Origin: Victivallales bacterium
GTDB taxonomy: Bacteria > Verrucomicrobiota > Lentisphaeria > Oligosphaerales > Oligosphaeraceae
Assembly (NCBI GenBank): GCA_017458805.1
Contig: JAFTAC010000348.1
Span: 1 to 11,293 of the forward strand
Length of the DNA stretch: 11,293 nucleotides
Direction: 5' to 3'
Shown here one piece after another: positions 6,296 through 11,293 of the stretch (within the stretch, counting starts at the first letter, position 1; each line of letters begins with the position of its first letter). The notes beneath the pieces were generated by a model. The model did not search any database and was not told the origin of the DNA. It saw only the letters and a list, made by a program, of their open reading frames with translations. Made by a program: the position numbers and the translations under genes.

Positions 6296-8086
6296 TCAGT
6301 TCTTCGGAACAAACACATCCATGTCAAGTTCCAAAGTGCCTGCCCTATTCTGCTCTTCAATGAATTTGGGGATGTTGCCCGTCGCAGTGTGGAAGCCCTC
6401 CACCGTAACCTTGCCGTCTTTGTTTTTCACATCCGTCTTCTCAAACTTGAAGATGTCCTGCATCAAGATGGTATCCTCTTCTCGACCAGTAACTTCGGAA
6501 ATCTGGACAATCTTTCGAGAGCCATCCTCCAGACGCGTCTGCTGGACAACCAAGTTTACAGCGGAGGCAATCTGCTCGCGGATAGCCCTGGAGGGTAGCT
6601 CGAAGCCAGCCATCATCACCATGGTCTCCAAACGGCTCAGGGCGTCTTTTGGGGAGTTTGCGTGGGCGGTGGTCATGGAACCGTCATGGCCCGTGTTCAT
6701 CGCCTGGAGCATGTCCAGCGCCTCGGCGCCACGACATTCACCGACAATGATGCGGTCGGGACGCATACGGAGGGTGTTGATGACAAGGTCGCGGATGGTC
6801 ACCCGCCCCGTGCCCTCCGCCGAGGCAGGACGCGCCTCCAGGCTAAGCAAGTTGGGGTGGTCCAGCTTGAGCTCCGCCGAGTCCTCCACGGTGATGACAC
6901 GCTCCGACAGCGGTATGAACTGAGACAGGACATTCAGCAGGGTCGTCTTGCCAGACCCCGTGCCACCAGAGACCAGGATGTTCTGACGCGCCTTCACAGC
7001 CGCCTCCAAGAACAACGCCATCTCCTTCGTCATGCTGCCATATCCTATCAAGTCATCCGTCGTCAGCTTCTTGTCAGAGAATTTGCGGATGGTGAGAGCC
7101 GCCCCCTGCAACACCAGTGGCGGAATGATGGCATTGACACGGGAGCCGTCAGCCAGGCGCGCATCCACCATCGGCGAAGCGTCATCGACACGACGCCCAA
7201 CCTTCTCGACGATGCGCTGGATGATGGAAATCAAATGCTTTTCGTTGAAAAAATGGATATGACTGTTGATAATATGCGACTTGTTGTGCTCGTCCTTGAC
7301 TTCAATGAAGACGGTATCGGGGCCATTGACCATGATTTCCGTGATGATGTCGGAGCGCACAAGCGGTGCAAGCGGCCCCAGGTCCGTGATTTCATCCTTC
7401 AATGCCTGGCGGAAATCTTTTTTCAGGATATTCTGGGGAATTTCGTGCTGACGCTCCAACAAGACCTCGTCCAAAAGCTCCAACGCCCTCTGCTGCTCCT
7501 CTTCACTGGAGACCGGCTTCCCTTTCTTGCCCTCTGCGTTGCTCCGACGGACCACCTCGGCATGGATAGCCTGTATCAACGCCATGGGGCCCGGCTCATA
7601 GAGAACCATCAGACGGTCGAATTCATCCACCAGTTTCTCAACCCTCCCCTTCTCTTCCTCCTGGCCGTTCAAAACAGGTTGCGCTGCCTGCGGGGAAGGC
7701 AGCTGCTGTGCGGCAACCTGCGAGGGCATCTGCTGGACAACGGGCCGCAGCACAGCAGACGGTTGTCCAGAGGCACCAGGCTGGATGGGAAGCTCTCCCA
7801 GAAGCAAGGTGCTTCCACCTAGTTGAATACAGTCGCCAGGTACAACCTTCGTGGCATCGGTGATACGCCGACCATTCACAAACGTCCCTCTGGTGCTCTT
7901 CGTGTCTTCTATGAAAATTTCACCTGCCTTCAGAATCAGCTGCGCATGATGCCGTGAGATGTCACCGTCCGGCAATATGATATTGCAGTCATCAAAACGC
8001 CCTATTGTCAAGGCACAATCAAAGTCGGGCAGCTCCTGACTGCTCAGCTCGACTTTTTCACTGTTATATACTGTGAGCTTGGTCAT
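6296..8086 (-). CDS. cpaF: CpaF/TadA-like secretion ATPase with an N-terminal FHA domain
   Basis: This 596-residue protein is the motor ATPase of the Tad system, a VirB11/PulE-type hexameric ATPase that powers pilin assembly from the cytoplasm. The C-terminal two thirds has the family N-domain signature (EIMVNGPDTVFIE), Walker A GGTGSGKTT (374-382, Lys380), the Walker B-like RIIVGE (445-450, Glu450) and the His box GHDGSMTTAHANSP (466-479). The first 100 residues are an extra FHA domain with all key positions present: Gly29-Arg30, S44-R-H-H47 and N71-G72. A Pro/Gln/Ala-rich linker follows (about 100-140). The protein is therefore about 130 residues longer than usual CpaF proteins. It starts 6 bp after the secretin stop, with AAGGA overlapping that stop codon. 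The FHA domain may couple the motor to a phosphorylated partner; that is inference. No kinase lies in the window. Confidence 0.95.
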   Translation of the reverse strand: MTKLTVYNSEKVELSSQELPDFDCALTIGRFDDCNIILPDGDISRHHAQLILKAGEIFIEDTKSTRGTFVNGRRITDATKVVPGDCIQLGGSTLLLGELPIQPGASGQPSAVLRPVVQQMPSQVAAQQLPSPQAAQPVLNGQEEEKGRVEKLVDEFDRLMVLYEPGPMALIQAIHAEVVRRSNAEGKKGKPVSSEEEQQRALELLDEVLLERQHEIPQNILKKDFRQALKDEITDLGPLAPLVRSDIITEIMVNGPDTVFIEVKDEHNKSHIINSHIHFFNEKHLISIIQRIVEKVGRRVDDASPMVDARLADGSRVNAIIPPLVLQGAALTIRKFSDKKLTTDDLIGYGSMTKEMALFLEAAVKARQNILVSGGTGSGKTTLLNVLSQFIPLSERVITVEDSAELKLDHPNLLSLEARPASAEGTGRVTIRDLVINTLRMRPDRIIVGECRGAEALDMLQAMNTGHDGSMTTAHANSPKDALSRLETMVMMAGFELPSRAIREQIASAVNLVVQQTRLEDGSRKIVQISEVTGREEDTILMQDIFKFEKTDVKNKDGKVTVEGFHTATGNIPKFIEEQNRAGTLELDMDVFVPKN

Positions 8087-8092
8087 TTTTCC

Positions 8093-9607
8093 TTACCACT
8101 TGAACCAGCGCTTGTACCAGACCTTTGGAGTTGGGTCCTTTTCCTCTTCCAAAGTTTTCACATCCTTCTGGGCATCGGGATAGACCTCGCCCGTCTCCTC
8201 GGAGAGCGGTATCTTGATTTTCGCATCTGCATTCCCTCTCACAATGCGCGGACACATCAGAATCAGCAGGCGGCTGTCATCCGCCGACTTGCCATCCGTG
8301 GAGACAAACCACTTCAGCACAGGGGTGTTGCGCAGGACAGGAAGCCCTGAACGCGAGGTGTCCTCCGAAATCTTTTTGGAGCCAGCCAGCACGACGGTGT
8401 TGTCCAGCTCGCATACAACCGTCTGCTTGGTGGAATCCTCGGAAAGGTTGTAGGCGTCCGACGAGGAGGCGATGACAGCTGAGTTCTTGATATCCACCGT
8501 CAAGCGCGCCTGGTTCTGGGCGACGATACCGCCCTTGACGCTGATTTGCAGTCCGTATGTGATGTCCTGGAGACTGCCATTGTCCGATCCGCTGACTTTC
8601 ACTTTGACAGTGCCACCCGTGTGAAACGAGGCGCCTGTCGGGTCGTTGCTCAGGAAGCTGACATGACCTGCGTTGTAGATGCGGGAAATCCCGTTGTTGG
8701 CAAGGAAACGCACGGTAGCGTTCATGTTTCCGCCAAAGACCAGGCTGTTCTCCTGGCGCTTTCCCATGATTGCATCCCAGAGATAGCCTAGCCCCAGCGT
8801 GCCCGTGATGTTAGAGTTTGACCCGACGTTGCTCGCTTCGTTGGAGTTGATGGCCACATAGACGATATCAACCTCCATGAGCGTCTCCACAACCTTCAAG
8901 TTCAACGAGGTCTTGATTTTGCCAGTGCTCTTGCCCCCGGCGACGTCCAGCCAAGACTGCATGGAGAGGATTTGGTTCACCCTGCTGACATCCTCCTGGC
9001 TGTACAACTGCCCCGCCACCATCAGCGTGTCCCCTGAAATCTTCATGGAAAGCTCGCCGTTGCCAGGCAGCGCACCCTCTTCGCAGAAGGCAAATCCTGC
9101 ATCCGTTAGGAGCTTCTTCAGGTTCAACACCGTCTCCGGCGATGGCTTGAAGACCGCCAGGTTCGTCACGCGCCCGCGATACCCCTCCATGACCTTGTTG
9201 AAAAGCCCCCAGTGCTCGGGATTCGTGACAGTGCCTTTGATGACGATGCGGTCCTCGTTGATGGAGATGTCCAGCTCCGTCAGCGTATCCAGGTCATTGC
9301 GCAATTTTCGAAGTTCAGTGGAGAGGTTGGATTTGACGGAGATGGCGTATTCCTGCGTCTGCCCGCCGCCCTCGACAATCACGTTCACATCGCCCAGCTT
9401 GTTGGCAATGATGCGAATAGTGGTGTCTGTAGTCTCGACCTTAATGGTCTCTGCCTTCTTGGGAAATATACGGTAGGATTCAATGACAAATGGCACCTCG
9501 ACCGTCTTGGTCGTGCCTATCGTCATGCTGATACGCTCGATGTCGGCAAAAAGCGCAACGGTCAATACCAGTTGCAGGAAAACCAGTCGTTGAATGAACT
9601 TCTGCAT
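8093..9607 (-). CDS. cpaC: CpaC/RcpA-like outer-membrane secretin
   Basis: This 504-residue protein is the secretin that forms the outer-membrane channel of the Tad pilus. It has a signal peptide (residues 1 to about 21, hydrophobic core LVFLQLVLTVALF). A CpaC-type N-terminal beta domain follows (about 24-92), then a BON-like segment (about 105-155, with the pattern I-x-I-K-G-T-V-T-N-P) and a second similar segment (about 180-215). The secretin domain runs from about 235 to 457. It includes the typical late motif G421-LPVLRNTPVLKWF (the family's V-P-x-L-x-x-I-P element) and ends in LLILMCPRIV. There is no lipobox, so it is not a lipoprotein. The start lies 2 bp after the cpaB stop and AAGGAG overlaps that stop. 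A short C-terminal tail rich in charged residues ends in Trp/Phe. Length is within the family range. Confidence 0.92.
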   Translation of the reverse strand: MQKFIQRLVFLQLVLTVALFADIERISMTIGTTKTVEVPFVIESYRIFPKKAETIKVETTDTTIRIIANKLGDVNVIVEGGGQTQEYAISVKSNLSTELRKLRNDLDTLTELDISINEDRIVIKGTVTNPEHWGLFNKVMEGYRGRVTNLAVFKPSPETVLNLKKLLTDAGFAFCEEGALPGNGELSMKISGDTLMVAGQLYSQEDVSRVNQILSMQSWLDVAGGKSTGKIKTSLNLKVVETLMEVDIVYVAINSNEASNVGSNSNITGTLGLGYLWDAIMGKRQENSLVFGGNMNATVRFLANNGISRIYNAGHVSFLSNDPTGASFHTGGTVKVKVSGSDNGSLQDITYGLQISVKGGIVAQNQARLTVDIKNSAVIASSSDAYNLSEDSTKQTVVCELDNTVVLAGSKKISEDTSRSGLPVLRNTPVLKWFVSTDGKSADDSRLLILMCPRIVRGNADAKIKIPLSEETGEVYPDAQKDVKTLEEEKDPTPKVWYKRWFKW

Positions 9608-9609
9608 AG

Positions 9610-10362
9610 TTACTCCTTGATTTCTTCAGGCACATTGGGGATGGAAATATTCGTCAGGCCCTTCAGCATATCCGTCAGGGCGCTATCCTCGAACTTGCCG
9701 TCGTTCATACGATTCAACGCAGTGTCATCATCCTTCTTGCGAAGCAGCGGATAAAGCTTGGCGCGATGTTGAATGGCCGTCAGGGCAATGGCCTGCTGCG
9801 GAGGCATCGACAGCAGCACCGTCGAGCCGCTGATTTCCATAATGGTGACACGTGGATAAATGACCGTTGTGACGGTCTTGGAAACCGTCTTGGTCTCCGC
9901 GTCGGCGTCCTTTCCCAGCTTGATGGTGTCGTTATACACGAACGTGCCGATGATGGCGATGTCGTCGCCAGGCTTAAGCATACGCAGAAGTACGCCGTCA
10001 CTGAAGGTCACAGGGACACCCCACTGGCCGTCGCCCAATGCACGGCTCTTGCTGTCGTCCAGCTCGATATCCGAATAGAGGATGTAGTCGCCCTTCGCAA
10101 TCAGACGGTGCGTCTTCTGGTTCAATGTGAAGGCACGGTTCCCCGCATCGATTGCATTCTTGGGCATCGCGCTCACAGGCACCATCTTCTCCCCCACACG
10201 GCCATCCAGAATCACATCTCCTGCGGAAATCTCGCCCGTTGCAATCAGCACAGCCTGCTTCTGCTCCTCTGCCTCCTCGCTTTTCTTCATGGTCTTGCTG
10301 ACCGCAAACACTACCGCCAGCCCCAACAAAACGGCGGTGATGACTGGAATCACATTCTTCAT
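9610..10362 (-). CDS. cpaB: CpaB/RcpC-like Flp pilus assembly protein (SAF domain)
   Basis: This 250-residue protein matches CpaB/RcpC, a periplasmic protein anchored in the inner membrane that works with the secretin in Tad pilus assembly. A single N-terminal membrane segment (about 4-22) is followed by a basic and acidic stretch and an SAF domain (about 36-100, starting VLIATGEISAGDVI). The RcpC region follows, with GVPVTFSDGVLLRMLKPGDD (115-134), the usual site for the V-x-V...L-x-P-G-D signature. The segment LLSMPPQQAIALTAIQHRAKL (183-203) resembles the family's conserved C-terminal element. It is the first gene of the compact part of the operon. An AGAGG sequence lies 11 nt before the ATG, rather far. 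The upstream region carries the large inverted repeat. Confidence 0.9.
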   Translation of the reverse strand: MKNVIPVITAVLLGLAVVFAVSKTMKKSEEAEEQKQAVLIATGEISAGDVILDGRVGEKMVPVSAMPKNAIDAGNRAFTLNQKTHRLIAKGDYILYSDIELDDSKSRALGDGQWGVPVTFSDGVLLRMLKPGDDIAIIGTFVYNDTIKLGKDADAETKTVSKTVTTVIYPRVTIMEISGSTVLLSMPPQQAIALTAIQHRAKLYPLLRKKDDDTALNRMNDGKFEDSALTDMLKGLTNISIPNVPEEIKE

Positions 10363-10594
10363 AATTCAATGAACCTCTTGATTTATCTTAGGTGCTAACT
10401 ACTAAACAAAATGGGATTTCTTGTGTCTAATTGCGTAAGTAATTGCGTTTATGGCTTTGACTTGCATAGTAATTTTTGCCGCGATTTGCGAGGCGCATAC
10501 ACTCGTATGCAACAAGCAAATCACAGCAAATGGACATGCAAGGCTATGTCAAAAACGCAATTAATTACGCAATTAGACACTAGAGCAGGAGGTC
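10363..10594. other. Intergenic region between the NusG paralogue and cpaB
   Basis: This 232-nt gap is the only large spacer among the genes and is AT-richer than the coding regions. Most of it is the inverted repeat at 10423-10580. The 60 nt between that repeat and cpaB contain a weak candidate -10 (TAAGAT on the minus strand, near 10387-10392) without a convincing -35 at proper spacing. No small gene is supported; the plus-strand reading frame through it only follows the repeat. Confidence 0.6.
10423..10580. repeat. 158-nt imperfect inverted repeat with iterated 9-mers
   Basis: The two arms (10423-10500 and 10505-10580) are imperfect reverse complements around a perfect core GCATAC-ACTC-GTATGC (10495-10510). 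The outermost arms match well: GTGTCTAATTGCGTAA on the left against its complement on the right. Within each arm the 9-mer TAATTGCGT occurs twice with a 12-bp period: 10428-10436 and 10440-10448 on the left, and 10555-10563 and 10567-10575 on the right as the reverse complement. The element begins 14 nt after the stop of the NusG paralogue and ends 60 nt before cpaB. It could be a miniature inverted-repeat element or a structured leader of the tad operon. No flanking target duplication is evident. Confidence 0.85.
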
Positions 10595-11188
10595 TCAATC
10601 CCCCTCCACGCGGGTGAGCTTGTACAAGGAGGGGTCGATGTTGGCGCGGATGATCCCGCTGACGCACTCAATCTCAACAGCCCAGTTGAACTGCTGACGT
10701 TTTTCCTCAAGCCGACCATACACTCCCTCCCAGGGGCCTGATTCGATGAGAAAACGTTCGCCGACGGCTATCTCCTCGTTGAACTCCAGTTCCTCCGTCC
10801 GCCCTATCAGCTCGATTTGCCGTATGGTCTTGAGCTCGTCCAGGAACCTCCCTTCATTCCCCACCTGGAGAAGACGGGCGAATGAACTCGACTTGAAAAG
10901 TAACGAGCGCTGCTCCTCCGTCATCTTCACAAAAATGTACGAGGGGAACATGGGGCGGAGAACCGCCTTCCGATAGACATACTGTCTCCCCTTGTACGTA
11001 CGATTCGACACGACCCAGCACCGCTTCAACGGCAGATAGCTCACTAAACCAAACGCTTCACAGTAGCGCCAAAGACGATACTCGTGCAATGGCACCGTGT
11101 ATATCGGACGGACTATCTCCCCCTCGCCCAGCTCCCATATCGCTTCGCTAAAGGGCAGTTCGCCCAGCTCATCCCGCCTCTTTTCCAT
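10595..11188 (-). CDS. NusG/RfaH-family transcription elongation factor paralogue
   Basis: This 197-residue protein has the two-domain plan of NusG. The N-terminal NGN-like part (about 22-125) includes the opening strand IVRPIYTVPLHEYRLWRYCE, then YLPLKRCW (51-58) and PMFPSYIFVKM (79-89), the usual landmark of NGN domains. The C-terminal KOW-like part (about 138-192) has G151-PWEGVYGRLEEK followed by a beta-rich stretch. Such paralogues (RfaH, LoaP, UpxY types) bind RNA polymerase and suppress termination in particular long operons. Here the target is plausibly the tad operon directly downstream. General housekeeping NusG is less likely because the usual secE-nusG-rplK context is absent. The ATG at 11188 has no visible Shine-Dalgarno: a T/A-rich stretch precedes it. 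It is separated from cpaB by the 158-nt inverted repeat. Confidence 0.85.
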   Translation of the reverse strand: MEKRRDELGELPFSEAIWELGEGEIVRPIYTVPLHEYRLWRYCEAFGLVSYLPLKRCWVVSNRTYKGRQYVYRKAVLRPMFPSYIFVKMTEEQRSLLFKSSSFARLLQVGNEGRFLDELKTIRQIELIGRTEELEFNEEIAVGERFLIESGPWEGVYGRLEEKRQQFNWAVEIECVSGIIRANIDPSLYKLTRVEGD

Positions 11189-11241
11189 ATTTTTTTAGAC
11201 AAAGCTGTCGCGTCCCCTCGGTAAAAAAATCCCCAGGGGCT
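11189..11241 (-). promoter_or_regulatory. Leader of the NusG paralogue, no clear promoter seen
   Basis: Because a terminator lies just upstream, a promoter for the NusG paralogue, and perhaps the whole operon, should lie between about 11260 and 11189. I see no good -35/-10 pair. A weak 5-bp pairing (CCCCT at 11214-11218 with AGGGG at 11235-11239) and an A/T-rich run immediately before the ATG are the only visible features. Confidence 0.3.
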
Positions 11242-11293
11242 AAAAACAAAAAAGCCGTCAAACCTCTTATACTTCAACGTATAAGAGGTTTGA
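11242..11293 (-). terminator. Rho-independent terminator of a gene beyond the right edge
   Basis: A perfect 15-bp stem (11258-11272 with 11279-11293) encloses a 6-nt loop. Read on the minus strand, it is followed by CGGC and then a T-tract (TTTTTTGTTTTT, 11253-11242). This fits a Rho-independent terminator for a minus-strand gene outside the window. It would isolate the NusG paralogue from upstream transcription. The stem may extend past the window. Confidence 0.75.

Noticed and set aside
6662..7822. Open frame of 386 codons on the plus strand opposite the ATPase gene
   Set aside because: It is fully antisense to a gene with clear ATPase motifs and its translation shows no recognisable domain. 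Long antisense frames are expected opposite GC-rich coding sequence.
4515..9607. Type II or type III secretion system or a type IVa pilus
   Set aside because: The secretin has a CpaC-type N-terminus, the ATPase is of CpaF type, there are two separate short platform proteins (TadB and TadC) and a SAF protein is present. Together these specify the Tad family.
10423..10580. Integron attC recombination site
   Set aside because: The outer ends GTCTAAT/ATTAGAC resemble the attC core pattern RYYYAAC/GTTRRRY, but the near-invariant AAC/GTT is AAT/ATT here. There is no integrase or cassette structure, and the length is slightly above the usual range.
11214..11239. Attenuator or terminator hairpin in the leader of the NusG paralogue
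   Set aside because: The stem is only 5 bp with a 16-nt loop, and no T-tract follows on the minus strand.

Overview
The window holds one long gene cluster, all on the minus strand, so it reads from right to left. It encodes most of the core of a Tad (tight adherence, Flp type IVb) pilus machine. In transcription order: a NusG/RfaH-type elongation factor paralogue (10595-11188), a 158-nt imperfect inverted repeat (10423-10580), a CpaB/RcpC-like SAF protein, a CpaC/RcpA-like secretin, a CpaF/TadA-like ATPase with an N-terminal FHA domain, TadB, TadC, two large FHA-domain proteins each with one membrane segment, and a 67-residue protein with the leader motif of an Flp prepilin. From cpaB to the pilin the genes are 2-14 bp apart or overlap, and several have a Shine-Dalgarno sequence overlapping the previous stop codon. 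This looks like a single operon of about 10 kb.

The layout departs from textbook tad loci in three ways. First, four FHA domains in three proteins are built into the locus: one fused to the motor ATPase, one in the 576-residue protein and two in the 791-residue protein, of which the first looks degenerate. Second, several usual tad genes are not in the window: tadZ/cpaE, the prepilin peptidase tadV/cpaA, rcpB, tadD and tadE/F/G. The two FHA membrane proteins sit where tadD-G often follow tadC. Third, the pilin-like gene is last rather than first and starts inside the end of the preceding gene. The likely working model is an inner-membrane platform (TadB/TadC) driven by the FHA-ATPase, a CpaB-secretin conduit through the outer membrane, and an Flp-like subunit. 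The FHA proteins would be extra scaffolding or phospho-dependent control parts; that last point is inference.

The non-coding parts are also structured. Bases 1-223 hold two 75-bp GC-rich copies (68 of 75 bases identical, 148 bp apart), each able to form three hairpins, with two more hairpins between them. Bases 10423-10580 form an AT-richer, almost symmetric inverted repeat between the NusG paralogue and cpaB, with a 9-mer repeated twice in each arm. The right edge holds a strong hairpin plus T-tract that probably terminates a gene outside the window.

Organism: a diderm bacterium, because it has a secretin, with fairly GC-rich genes. FHA-rich Tad loci, a specialised NusG paralogue and iterated hairpin repeats would fit the PVC group (Verrucomicrobiota, Kiritimatiellota, Lentisphaerota, Planctomycetota) or Myxococcota-like lineages, but the sequence alone does not settle this and the assignment is weak.
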